Positions 8,846 to 16,816 of a stretch of DNA of 64,000 bases are shown here, piece after piece. The translations under genes were made by a program, and so were the position numbers. The stretch spans positions 124,001-188,000 of the forward strand of contig NZ_SDLV01000010.1 in assembly GCF_004916905.1 (NCBI RefSeq), given 5' to 3'. A model generated the notes under the pieces. The model worked only from the letters and a program-made list of their open reading frames with translations, was not told the DNA's origin and did no database searches. Numbering within the stretch: the first letter of the stretch is position 1; every line of letters begins with the position of its first letter. This DNA is from Chryseobacterium candidae (GTDB lineage Bacteria > Bacteroidota > Bacteroidia > Flavobacteriales > Weeksellaceae).

Positions 8846-9760
8846 TCATAAAAAAGGCTTTCCTCTCAACATAAGATATCCTAACTTTTTGAAAAGATTT
8901 TTTTTTGAATTCTCAATAATTCCGTAAGGTCTTAATTCGGGACGGAATCCTCGGAAAAACTCTTCAATGTTTGGCAGATCTCCTCCTTCAAAATCAAAAA
9001 TATGAGTTTCAATATTTTCTTTAATAACATGATCAATCAATACAGATGCTCCTGATAATTTCACATAATCTTTATCATTGAAATTCCCTAAAAGCGCTAC
9101 CATATTGCCGTCCGAATAAGTGGCAATCACATTAACAATCTTATGCTTATAGTAAAAAGCTGTAAATTTCAGGTAACTTAGCTTATAAAAATTTTCAAAA
9201 ATCCTCATGAATTCAAAAAGATCATGGTCTTTGTTCATTCCTATCGTATTGGATTCAATAAAAGCTTTTGCTTTTTCATAAGAAATCGTTTTGATTTCGG
9301 ATTCTTTTAAAACAACTTCATCTAACCGAAGTTTTCGCTTTCTTTTGGGCGAATATCTCGAATATACTTTCTCATAAGCCTCAGGATATAACAAAAAGTT
9401 CTTCTTGATTCTGATCTTTGTACGAAGCTGATTGACATCGTTAAAAGAATATGCCCTGATCATATAATTTTTTTCCAGATATTCTAAAAAAGCCTCATTA
9501 AGATCCACATTATCTTTGGCGGAAAAAACACCAAGCTGCTGACAAAGCTTAGGATTGTGTACAATTTTCATCCCGTATTTCCTTACAAAAGGGACAGGCA
9601 TTACTGCTTCGTAATCTTTATAAACAAGAATTTCCCAGGGCATTGTAGAAGTAGTATCTAAAAAATGTTTTGCAGCAGAATATTTTCTCTGTTCGGAATT
9701 TTCTAAACATTGAGCATATTTTGCAAAATCAATTTCATGGTATTTCAATCTTCTAATCAT
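8846..9760 (-). CDS. Acyltransferase-like (GNAT/FemAB-fold) protein
   Basis: This 304-residue soluble protein overlaps the end of radC by four bases (ATGA), so the two are probably translationally coupled. A central basic stretch (RYSPKRKRKLR, ~residues 136-146) is followed by a segment resembling the second GNAT-like half of FemAB-type N-acyltransferases: an FYKLSYLKFTAFYYKHKIVN region, then a Gly/Ser/Ala loop, a helix and FDFEGG. Such proteins add amino-acyl or acyl groups to cell-wall precursors or other amines. The assignment rests on overall pattern only. Confidence 0.55.
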   Translation of the reverse strand: MIRRLKYHEIDFAKYAQCLENSEQRKYSAAKHFLDTTSTMPWEILVYKDYEAVMPVPFVRKYGMKIVHNPKLCQQLGVFSAKDNVDLNEAFLEYLEKNYMIRAYSFNDVNQLRTKIRIKKNFLLYPEAYEKVYSRYSPKRKRKLRLDEVVLKESEIKTISYEKAKAFIESNTIGMNKDHDLFEFMRIFENFYKLSYLKFTAFYYKHKIVNVIATYSDGNMVALLGNFNDKDYVKLSGASVLIDHVIKENIETHIFDFEGGDLPNIEEFFRGFRPELRPYGIIENSKKNLFKKLGYLMLRGKPFL

Positions 9761-10434
9761 AATAATCCTGCGTCCGAGAAACTAAAATAAGAATCCTGCG
9801 TGACAATAATATGGTCTAAAAGCTGAATACTTAATGTATTTCCAGCTTCTTTTATTTTCTGTGTGATATTAATATCTTCCCTGCTTGGCTTTAAACTCCC
9901 GGAAGGATGATTGTGGGCAATGATAATGCCTGTTGAAAAATGATCCAATGCGCCTTTGTAAAGGGTTCTTACATCCACAATAGACTGGCTGATACCTCCC
10001 TGTGTGAGTTGGGAAACATGAATCACTTTATTACTGTTATTAAGGAAAATTGCCCAGAATTCTTCTGTTCTCAGATCAGAAAGCTGGTTTCTAAGAACTG
10101 CATAAGCATCATGGCTATTCCCAATGATTGTTTTTTCCGGAATTTCCTGCAAAGCCCTTCTTTTTCCGATTTCTAAAGCAGAAATAATTGAAATGGCTTT
10201 TGATTCTCCGATGCCTTTAAATTTCATCAGATCTTTGGCAGAAAGTAAGCTTAACTCATGCCAGCTATTATTGACAGAAGTTAAAATTTTTCTTGCCAAT
10301 TCCAAAGCGTCTTCCTCCCTATTCCCACTTCCCATAATAATTGCCAGGAGTTCAGAATCAGAAAGTGAGCTTTTGCCCTTCTGCAAAAACTTTTCTCTCG
10401 GTCTGTCATCTTCGGCTAGGAGTTTTATGGCCAT
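9757..10434 (-). CDS. radC: RadC family JAB-domain protein
   Basis: This is 225 residues, the normal RadC length. The N-terminal half has helix-hairpin-helix-like text (LMKFKGIGESKAISIISALEIG). The C-terminal half is a JAB/MPN metalloprotease-fold domain with HNHPSGSLKPSREDI (HxHPSG...PSxxD zinc ligands). The precise biochemical role of RadC is unsettled; it was once linked to DNA repair. It lies in a minus-strand group with the transpeptidase-like and LolD-like genes upstream and is coupled to the acyltransferase-like gene downstream. Confidence 0.93.
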   Translation of the reverse strand: MAIKLLAEDDRPREKFLQKGKSSLSDSELLAIIMGSGNREEDALELARKILTSVNNSWHELSLLSAKDLMKFKGIGESKAISIISALEIGKRRALQEIPEKTIIGNSHDAYAVLRNQLSDLRTEEFWAIFLNNSNKVIHVSQLTQGGISQSIVDVRTLYKGALDHFSTGIIIAHNHPSGSLKPSREDINITQKIKEAGNTLSIQLLDHIIVTQDSYFSFSDAGLL

Positions 10435-10462
10435 GGAAAAAATTATAGATGAATATTATCAA

Positions 10463-11041
10463 TTAATAGAAAGCATATAAAATGACAGGTTTTGTAGAAC
10501 TATCAATATATTTTGCTGTTTCTTTAAGTGCATTTACTGAAAGCATCGGACATCCCAAACTGAGACATTCGGGAGCCCGGGATTCTACATCCGGAATACA
10601 TCCATAAGAATGAAGAACTATTGCTCTTTGCATGGCATTGCTATTGGTAGCATCCAGCCCTGCCAGGCGGTAAGCTTTACCAAACTTTCCTACATAGCTT
10701 TCTCCAATAGCATATTTTCCAAGAGATGATTGATAAGAGCCTTCAACATTGCTGAATCTCAAAGCATCCGACTTGGGAATAACAGAACCTGAACCATGAG
10801 AAACTACAGCCTTCTGTAGAATTGTATTATTTTTCAGATTATAAATAAAATAACGATACTTTCCAGAGGGAATTTTAAAGTTGATAAAAACAGCCAATTC
10901 CTGATTGTACTCTTTTCCTTTAATATAATTTTTAATCTCCAAAATCCTTGTCTGAGGAACACCCAATGGGTTCAACTGCTGAGATTCAGCCTTTGAACAG
11001 GAAATTACAATTAAAAGAAGAAAAATAAAGTATTTCATCAT
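10463..11041 (-). CDS. Murein L,D-transpeptidase catalytic-domain (YkuD_2) lipoprotein
   Basis: This 192-residue protein has a short lipoprotein signal (FLLLIVISC, with VISC as lipobox). The catalytic motif is split: HSYGC near residue ~143, then SLGCPML with the nucleophile Cys, the order expected for YkuD-type L,D-transpeptidases of the PF13645 kind. Such enzymes act on peptidoglycan stems in the periplasm. It lies 16 bases downstream of the LolD-like gene and 28 bases upstream of radC, so the three are likely cotranscribed. Two consecutive ATGs are possible starts; 11041 is used. Confidence 0.78.
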   Translation of the reverse strand: MMKYFIFLLLIVISCSKAESQQLNPLGVPQTRILEIKNYIKGKEYNQELAVFINFKIPSGKYRYFIYNLKNNTILQKAVVSHGSGSVIPKSDALRFSNVEGSYQSSLGKYAIGESYVGKFGKAYRLAGLDATNSNAMQRAIVLHSYGCIPDVESRAPECLSLGCPMLSVNALKETAKYIDSSTKPVILYAFY

Positions 11042-11057
11042 CTGGTATGGTATACTG

Positions 11058-11726
11058 CTACTCTATAATCATTCCGTCTTTCATAACGAGCTTACGGTCT
11101 GTTATCTCTGCAAGATTCGGGTTATGCGTTACAATCACAAAAGTTTGGTTGTATTTATCTCTAAGATCAAAAAACAATCGGTGAAGATCATCTGCATTTT
11201 TAGAATCCAGGTTACCTGTAGGCTCATCTGCAAAAATGATTTTCGGTGAGTTGATTAAAGCTCTGGCTACAGCTACCCTTTGCGCCTCTCCACCTGAAAG
11301 CTGGTTGGGTTTATGGTTCAGTCTCTGTTCAATCTTCAGATCTTCAAATAAAGCATAAGCCTTTTCAAGAGCTTCTCTTTCATTGGCTCCTGCTATTTTA
11401 GTCGGAAGCAAGACATTTTCCAGCGCAGTAAACTCCGGAAGAAGCTGGTGAAACTGAAATACAAACCCTATATTCTGATTTCTGAATTTCGACAGCTGCT
11501 TATCATTCATATTAATAAATGATTCTCCCGCTATTTCAATCTCAGTATCATATTTGTTTGACTGGGTTGGATGATCCAAAGTTCCTAAAATCTGCAGCAA
11601 CGTAGACTTACCTGCCCCCGATTCTCCTACGATAGAAACCACCTCGCCCATTTTGATGTGAATATCAACACCTTTCAGTACTTCTAAATTCCCATAAGAT
11701 TTATGGATATTTCTTGCTTTAATCAT
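11058..11726 (-). CDS. lolD: ABC transporter ATP-binding protein, LolD-like
   Basis: This 222-residue nucleotide-binding subunit has Walker [13 protein letters not shown] (~36-47), a Q-loop in [12 protein letters not shown], signature [15 protein letters not shown] and Walker [13 protein letters not shown]. The LLPEF after the Q-loop and the whole pattern fit the LolD/MacB branch that powers lipoprotein release or FtsX-type permeases. No permease gene is adjacent. A -7 element ends four bases before the ATG, so the mRNA may be nearly leaderless. LolD is the likeliest identity, but other members of the branch cannot be excluded. Confidence 0.85.
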   Translation of the reverse strand: MIKARNIHKSYGNLEVLKGVDIHIKMGEVVSIVGESGAGKSTLLQILGTLDHPTQSNKYDTEIEIAGESFINMNDKQLSKFRNQNIGFVFQFHQLLPEFTALENVLLPTKIAGANEREALEKAYALFEDLKIEQRLNHKPNQLSGGEAQRVAVARALINSPKIIFADEPTGNLDSKNADDLHRLFFDLRDKYNQTFVIVTHNPNLAEITDRKLVMKDGMIIE

Positions 11727-11730
11727 GATT

Positions 11731-11738
11731 CAAAAATA
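11731..11738 (-). promoter_or_regulatory. -7 element (TATTTTTG) for lolD
   Basis: On the minus strand TATTTTTG ends four bases before the lolD ATG. Given the usual distance from -7 element to start point, the transcript would begin at or next to the start codon. Confidence 0.45.
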
Positions 11739-11927
11739 GTGAATTGCCTGCAAATAAAAAACCGCTTTTTGAAGCCGTTTATATTTTATTTCAGTTTTAC
11801 GGTTATTAGATTTTCTTAATCCATTTATATCAGACTTTTTCTTTAATTTTTTAATTATTTCCGGGAAATTTTTATGTAAAATTTATACAAAAAGTAATGC
11901 TTTCTCTTTTCAGAATTTCACTTTTCT

Positions 11928-11960
11928 AAACCTGTAAGGTTTTTGAAACCTTATAGATTT
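11928..11960. repeat. REP-like hairpin (AAACCTGTAAGGTTT family)
   Basis: Two 15-base arms, AAACCTGTAAGGTTT and AAACCTTATAGATTT, pair around a TTG loop with one mismatch and one wobble. No T run follows, so it looks like a dispersed palindromic repeat rather than a terminator. Apart from this, the lolD promoter and the PDH terminator, the 11727-12041 gap shows nothing. Confidence 0.5.
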
Positions 11961-11996
11961 AACTAGAGATCTGTATTTTAATTTTAAAAAAACAAA

Positions 11997-12021
11997 AAAA
12001 CCTCCCGATTTGGGAGGTTTT
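11997..12021 (-). terminator. Terminator of the pyruvate dehydrogenase operon
   Basis: A ten-base perfect stem (AAAACCTCCC / GGGAGGTTTT) with a five-base loop is followed on the minus strand by a T run. It lies 20 bases after the pdhC stop. Confidence 0.88.
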
Positions 12022-12041
12022 ATTATCTTCACTTCAGAAAA

Positions 12042-13634
12042 TTACAGTAACAATGTTAATGGACTTTCTAAATAGGTTCTTAATGTCTGTAAGAATTGAG
12101 CACCTGTAGCACCGTCTACTACTCTGTGATCACACGCTAATGAAAGTTTCATGGTGTTTCCAACTACAATCTGGCCATCTTTAACGATTGGCTTCTCAAT
12201 AATTGCCCCTACTGAAAGAATTGCAGAGTTAGGCTGGTTGATGATACTTGTAAATGTCTCGATTCCGAACATTCCTAAGTTAGAAATAGAGAATGTAGAT
12301 CCTTCCATTTCATTAGCTTTAAGACCTTTACTCTTAGCTCTTGAAGCCATATCTTTTACGGATGCAGAAATCTGAGTATACGTCATCTGATCTGTATTTT
12401 TCAATACAGGAACCACCAATCCGTCCGGAATAGCTACCGCTACACCAATGTTGATATTTCCTCTGTGGATGATCTTATCTCCTGCCCAGCTTGAATTTAC
12501 CTGAGGATGTTTTCTTAAAGCAATTGCAGTTGCTTTAATAATCATATCATTGAAAGAGATCTTAGTATCAGGTAAAGAATTGATTTCTTTTCTTGCTTCA
12601 ATTGCTTTATCCATATTGATCTCCACCATCAGATAATAGTGAGGTGCAGAGAATTTACTTTCAGAAAGACGTTTTGCAATAATATTTCTTACCTGTGAGT
12701 TTGGAGTCTCCGTATCTTCACCCTGTACAAAGCTTACTGCAACAGGAGCAGCAGTTGCCGCAGGAGCTGAAGCAGCCGGTTTTGCAGCTGGCTGATAATT
12801 TTCAATATCTTTTTTAACGATTCTTCCGTTTTCACCAGATCCCTGAACACTGTTGATATCAACGCCTTTATCCTGAGCCATTTTCTTAGCCAGTGGAGAG
12901 ATTGCTACTCTGTCAGAAGATGAAGAGTTCGCAACCGGAGCCGCTTTTTCTTCTGTTTTAGCTTCTGTTTTTTGTTCAGCTGGTTTTTCAGTGGACTGAC
13001 CGGCAGCTTTTGGAGCTCCTACAGCGGAAACATCTGTTCCTGCAGGGCCAATGATTGCTAATACGGAATCCACCGGAGCAGCCCCTCCTTCTTCTACACC
13101 CTGCTTCAATAATACTCCATTGAATTCAGATTCGAAATCCTGTACCGCTTTATCTGTTTCGATCTCAGCAAGAAGATCTCCTTCTTTTACTGTATCACCT
13201 ACATTTTTGTGCCATTTAGCTACCTTACCTTCTGTCATTGTATCAGAAAGTCTTGGCATGGTAATAATTTCTACTCCTGCCGGAACTTCTGCAGCAGGTT
13301 CAGCAGTTTCTGCTTTAGGCTGTTCTTCTGATTTTTTTTCTTCAGTTCCAGCACTGGGAGCAGCAGCTCCACCTGTTAATCCTGAAATATCTTCTCCTTC
13401 ATTCCCGATAATAGCTAAAACGGAGTCTACAGCAGCAGCAGCTCCTTCTTCTACACCTACGTATAAAAGGGTACCTTCTATTTCAGATTCGAAATCCTGA
13501 ACTGCTTTATCAGTTTCAATTTCAGCTAAAATATCTCCTTCTTTTACTTTATCTCCTACTTTTTTATGCCATTTTGCCACCTTACCTTCCGTCATCGTGT
13601 CAGACAGGCGGGGCATCGTAATTACTTCTGCCAT
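12042..13634 (-). CDS. pdhC: Pyruvate dehydrogenase E2, dihydrolipoyl acetyltransferase
   Basis: This 530-residue E2 forms the core of the pyruvate dehydrogenase complex and transfers the acetyl group to CoA. There are two N-terminal lipoyl domains with lipoylated lysines at 43 and 162, each in EIETDKAVQDFES. They are joined by Ala/Pro/Glu-rich linkers. A peripheral subunit-binding domain follows at ~242-282 (RVAISPLAKKMAQDKGVD), then the catalytic acetyltransferase domain with DHRVVDG (His503, Asp507). The two lipoyl domains are so alike that the DNA contains an internal imperfect duplication. It is downstream of pdhA, separated by 108 bases that hold an inverted repeat. Confidence 0.95.
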   Translation of the reverse strand: MAEVITMPRLSDTMTEGKVAKWHKKVGDKVKEGDILAEIETDKAVQDFESEIEGTLLYVGVEEGAAAAVDSVLAIIGNEGEDISGLTGGAAAPSAGTEEKKSEEQPKAETAEPAAEVPAGVEIITMPRLSDTMTEGKVAKWHKNVGDTVKEGDLLAEIETDKAVQDFESEFNGVLLKQGVEEGGAAPVDSVLAIIGPAGTDVSAVGAPKAAGQSTEKPAEQKTEAKTEEKAAPVANSSSSDRVAISPLAKKMAQDKGVDINSVQGSGENGRIVKKDIENYQPAAKPAASAPAATAAPVAVSFVQGEDTETPNSQVRNIIAKRLSESKFSAPHYYLMVEINMDKAIEARKEINSLPDTKISFNDMIIKATAIALRKHPQVNSSWAGDKIIHRGNINIGVAVAIPDGLVVPVLKNTDQMTYTQISASVKDMASRAKSKGLKANEMEGSTFSISNLGMFGIETFTSIINQPNSAILSVGAIIEKPIVKDGQIVVGNTMKLSLACDHRVVDGATGAQFLQTLRTYLESPLTLLL

Positions 13635-13655
13635 AATTTATTTTAATTTGAAAAT

Positions 13656-13723
13656 TTAGCAATCTGAAAATTTGAAAATTAAAAAAGGACATCATCTATC
13701 ACATTTTCAAATTCTCAAATTGT
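13656..13723. repeat. Imperfect inverted repeat between pdhA and pdhC
   Basis: AATCTGAAAATTTGAAAATT-like text at 13660-13680 is roughly complementary to ATTTTCAAATTCTCAAATTG at 13703-13722. The spacer is about 22 bases. It may form an AT-rich stem-loop in the pdhA-pdhC message, or be a decayed repeat. Confidence 0.4.
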
Positions 13724-13742
13724 CAAATTAACTCATTATCTT

Positions 13743-14744
13743 TTAGTTTTCTAATTTGTCTAGGAATGGATAGTCTTCCTGAGCATATACATACTCATAG
13801 ATTTTTTCTGCATCCGGATACGGAGAGTTTTCCATAAATTCGATACACTCTTCAACAAAGTCTCTGGACTTGTTATCCATCACTTCCAATTCTGCTTCTG
13901 TAGCCCATCCGTTTTCTAAAATTCTATGTTTTATCAATTCGATTGGGTCATCATTTTTATGAAGAGCTACTTCTTCTTTAGATCTGTATGGCTCAGCATC
14001 AGACATAGAGTGTCCTCTGTAACGGTAAGTTCTTGCTTCAATGAAAGTAGGTCCATCTCCTCTTCTTGCTCTTTCAATAGCTTCGTAGGCAGCTTCCGCT
14101 ACTTTTTCAGGATCCATTGCATCTACAGCAAGGCAAGGCATTTCGTATCCTAATCCTAATTTATAGATATCTTCGTGGTTGGCAGTTCTTTTTACAGAAG
14201 TTCCCATTGCATATTGGTTGTTTTCCACAACAAATACCACAGGAAGTTTCCAGTTCATTGCCATATTGAAAGTTTCGTGTAAAGAACCTTGTCTTGCAGC
14301 ACCATCTCCAAAGAAACAGATATTCACTGCTTTTCTGTCGAAATATTTATCTGCAAAAGCAATACCTGCACCTAATGGAATTTGTCCTCCAACGATACCA
14401 TGCCCTCCGTAAAAACGGTGCTCTTTACTGAAAATGTGCATAGATCCACCCATACCTCCGGAAGTTCCGGTAGCTTTACCACAAAGTTCAGCCATGATTC
14501 TTTTAGGGTCTACTCCCATAGCCATTGGATGGATGTGACATCTGTAAGCAGTAATCATACTATCCTTTGTAAGATCCATTGCATGTGTAAAGCCGGCAGG
14601 GATAGCTTCCTGACCGTTATACAAATGTAAAAATCCTCTGATCTTTTGTTTTAGGTAAAGAGAACGGCATTTGTCTTCAAACCTTCTCCACATTGTCATA
14701 TCTTCATACCACTTCAGGTATACCTCTTTAGAAAATTCTTTCAT
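13743..14744 (-). CDS. pdhA: Pyruvate dehydrogenase E1 component, alpha subunit
   Basis: This 333-residue subunit carries the thiamine-diphosphate site of the E1 decarboxylase. Visible motifs are GGMGGSMH, GGHGIVGGQIPLGAG, the Mg-TPP motif running from GDGAARQG to ENNQYAMG, and the loop YRYRGHSMSDAEPYRSKEE, which in relatives contains the regulatory serines. It is the two-subunit (alpha/beta) type, and the beta subunit gene is not in the window. It is followed by pdhC on the same strand. A -7 element lies at 14782-14789. Confidence 0.95.
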   Translation of the reverse strand: MKEFSKEVYLKWYEDMTMWRRFEDKCRSLYLKQKIRGFLHLYNGQEAIPAGFTHAMDLTKDSMITAYRCHIHPMAMGVDPKRIMAELCGKATGTSGGMGGSMHIFSKEHRFYGGHGIVGGQIPLGAGIAFADKYFDRKAVNICFFGDGAARQGSLHETFNMAMNWKLPVVFVVENNQYAMGTSVKRTANHEDIYKLGLGYEMPCLAVDAMDPEKVAEAAYEAIERARRGDGPTFIEARTYRYRGHSMSDAEPYRSKEEVALHKNDDPIELIKHRILENGWATEAELEVMDNKSRDFVEECIEFMENSPYPDAEKIYEYVYAQEDYPFLDKLEN

Positions 14745-14781
14745 GTGTTAGCTCTTGCTTTTTTATGATGAAATAGTTGAG

Positions 14782-14789
14782 CAAAATTA
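14782..14789 (-). promoter_or_regulatory. -7 element (TAATTTTG) for pdhA
   Basis: A minus-strand TAATTTTG lies 37 bases upstream of the pdhA ATG. It fits the TAnnTTTG consensus. Confidence 0.4.
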
Positions 14790-15061
14790 TGAAAAAAACT
14801 TTGTTTTTATTCTATACATACATAACTTTTCGATTTTTCTGTAAAATCTATTTGCGGGCTGTATGGATTATTCTTAATTTCCGACCCCTTGGAAGGATGA
14901 AAAAGCAGCATTTTATTCTTTGCCTTCCTCCCGCGATCTACTAGGGATCAGCCTATCCATAGGGCTTTGCCGAAATAACAGTTGATTCGGAGATATTTGA
15001 ATTTATTACATTTTGTTCTTCTATTTCACTCCTCTTTAATTATTGTTAATATATATTTTGG
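14790..15061. other. Intergenic stretch without a gene
   Basis: No coding frame was found between the pdhA promoter and the NIPSNAP pseudogene. It holds weak inverted repeats only (GGAAGG...CCTTCC around 14890-14940, AGCCTAT/ATAGGGCT around 14951-14967), perhaps decayed repeat elements. Confidence 0.5.
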
Positions 15062-15490
15062 TTATTTCAACAGCTTCTTTTCCGGAGTAAAACCTGTAAG
15101 TTTCAGGATTCTGTCTTCAATTTCATTGACGAAATAACCATATTGCCTTGCAGTTCGGGCTTTCATTTCCTTTCATTCTTTATCTGCCATAAATCCTTCC
15201 CATGAAATTGTCATTGCATGTTCATCTTTCCATTCAAGCAGGCAGACAAATTCTGTCTTTTCCTGAAACTCCGATTCCCGGATCGCTACAATCGTAAATC
15301 CATATTTTTTCATTATTCTCAACGCATGATCCCTGAAGCGGTCATGGAATACCTGTTTGTTTTCCTTCGGAATTTCATATATTCTTAATTGATGGATAGG
15401 TTGTAGCGTAGAAATATTTTCCTTGGAATCTTTTTGACCCAAAGTAAAGTATCCTAAGATTAACATTGATAAAGTGAACAGATGTTTCAT
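15062..15490 (-). pseudogene. NIPSNAP family protein interrupted by in-frame TGA
   Basis: The start at 15490 encodes a signal-peptide-like N-terminus (MKHLFTLSMLILGYFTLGQ) and a NIPSNAP-type ferredoxin-like domain (HQLRIYEIPKENKQVFHDRF, FVCLLEWKDEHAM, FMADKE). A TGA at 15173-15175 then stops the frame at 105 residues. Translation of the same frame past that codon gives KEMKARTARQYGYFVNEIED and then RILKLTGFTPEKKLLK before TAA at 15062. From memory of the family, relatives have Trp after DKE, so TGG to TGA is the likely single change. The result is a truncated protein, a recent pseudogene or a sequencing error. Confidence 0.75.
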
Positions 15491-15643
15491 GATAATGATG
15501 ATTAAAACAGATCAATTAAAATTAAACATTTACTTCAAAATTTAATATTAATTAAAAAAAATGAAAAAGTCTAACTCACTAAAACCTACTGATAATGAAT
15601 TATTTTCTGAATTCACCCATCCATTTCAACCGCATTTTCCTCC

Positions 15644-15673
15644 TTGTTTTTTGAGGTTATAATGGTATATTTG
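15644..15673 (+). promoter_or_regulatory. Bacteroidota promoter (TTG-N19-TATATTTG) for the PAP2-BlaI-DUF4153 operon
   Basis: TTG at 15644-15646, then exactly 19 bases, then TATATTTG at 15666-15673. This fits the Bacteroidota consensus TTG-N19-TAnnTTTG. The ATG follows 16 bases later at 15690. Confidence 0.7.
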
Positions 15674-15689
15674 ATTTTTAAACTAAATT

Positions 15690-16292
15690 ATGGAAGAAAA
15701 GCAGTCTTCATTCTTACACAACATTTCAAAAGTCATTTCTGATTTTTTTAATCCTTTAGTTTCTCTGATTATTTTTTTTGTATACATGAGCCTCAGGGAA
15801 TATTCTCTGAAAGATTCTATTCTTTATTTTCTGCCTGTATTATTAATGATTATCATTCCTGTAGTTATATGGCTGGTATGGAATGTAAAAACGGGAAGAT
15901 ATACCAATATGGATGTTTCCAACCGTGTCCAAAGGAAGACCTTATATATATTTATTGCAGTCTGTGTGATCGCCTACCTTCTTTTTAATTACATCAGAAA
16001 CGGATATATTGATCTTGTCATGCTGTTTATTTTAGTCCTTCTTTTCGCACTTCAGATCAGCAATCTTTTTATCAAAAGCTCGATGCATACTGCCTTCAAT
16101 GTATTTGTGGCAGCACTCTTTTTCTCCCTGGAATGGAAAATGGGTCTGGTGTGGCTGGGAATCGCTATTTTGGTTGGAATCACCCGTGTTATATTAAAAA
16201 GACATACCGTAAAAGAAGTATTTATGGGGGCTGGAATAGCTTTTCTGGTATCTTTTATCTATCTTTATTGCAATATTCAATTTCAACATTAG
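15690..16292 (+). CDS. PAP2-like membrane phosphatase family protein
   Basis: This 200-residue protein has five or six hydrophobic segments. PAP2 (type 2 phosphatidic acid phosphatase) hallmarks are present in reduced form: SNRVQRK near residue 77 for the first motif, KSSMHTAFN for the SxxH motif and GITRVILKRHTVKEVFMG for the R...H...E motif carrying the catalytic His. Members dephosphorylate lipid phosphates such as undecaprenyl pyrophosphate at the membrane. It is the first gene of a tight operon, nine bases before the BlaI-type regulator. Confidence 0.75.
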   Translation: MEEKQSSFLHNISKVISDFFNPLVSLIIFFVYMSLREYSLKDSILYFLPVLLMIIIPVVIWLVWNVKTGRYTNMDVSNRVQRKTLYIFIAVCVIAYLLFNYIRNGYIDLVMLFILVLLFALQISNLFIKSSMHTAFNVFVAALFFSLEWKMGLVWLGIAILVGITRVILKRHTVKEVFMGAGIAFLVSFIYLYCNIQFQH

Positions 16293-16300
16293 AATACTTT

Positions 16301-16792
16301 ATGAAAATAAATCATCTTACTGCCGCAGAAGAAAACTTTATGAAGCTGTTTTGGAAAATGGAATCTTTCTATCTGAAGGATGTTATGGAGCAGCATACTG
16401 AACCGAAACCACATCAGAATACGGTTTCCACTTATTTGAAAATATTAGTTGAAAAAGGCTATCTATCTACTGTAAAAGAAGGAAGAATCTTTAAATACAG
16501 CGTGCTTGTTCCTTTAGAAGAGTATAAAAAATTTCTGTTAAAAGAGCTTTCCCATAACTTTTTTAATAATTCCGGGAAGGAAATTCTTGAGCTTTTATTA
16601 AGCGAAAAATTAATCTCCCAGGAAGATATGAAGGGTTATTTTGATCTTAAAATCGAAATAAAGCCGGCCAAGATTGAAGAACCTAAGTTTGAGTTTGCTG
16701 AAGAAATCTTAAGTCCGAAAAAAGAGAAGAAAACCAAGGGAAAGGAAAAAGAAAAAGACAGGGACAAAAAGAAAAAAAAGAAAAAAGATTAA
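16301..16792 (+). CDS. BlaI/MecI/CopY family transcriptional repressor with Lys-rich tail
   Basis: The start is the ATG at 16301, matching the family N-terminus (LTAAEENFMKLFWKM), giving 163 residues; a longer frame upstream only shadows the PAP2 gene. The winged-helix domain covers ~1-75 (QNTVSTYLKILVEKGYL, then VKEGRIFKYSV). BlaI/MecI relatives repress beta-lactamase or copper genes and are cleaved by a BlaR-type sensor protease, but no blaR is adjacent. The tail after ~residue 140 is almost all Lys, Glu and Asp, which is unusual and may bind nucleic acid non-specifically. It is sandwiched between two membrane-protein genes. Confidence 0.85.
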   Translation: MKINHLTAAEENFMKLFWKMESFYLKDVMEQHTEPKPHQNTVSTYLKILVEKGYLSTVKEGRIFKYSVLVPLEEYKKFLLKELSHNFFNNSGKEILELLLSEKLISQEDMKGYFDLKIEIKPAKIEEPKFEFAEEILSPKKEKKTKGKEKEKDRDKKKKKKKD

Positions 16793-16816
16793 TCCCAATC
16801 CTAAAAACACCAAATC

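Noticed and set aside
16133..16300. Longer N-terminus for the BlaI-type regulator
   Set aside because: The extra 56 residues overlap the PAP2 gene in another frame and have no family similarity; the ATG at 16301 matches the family start.
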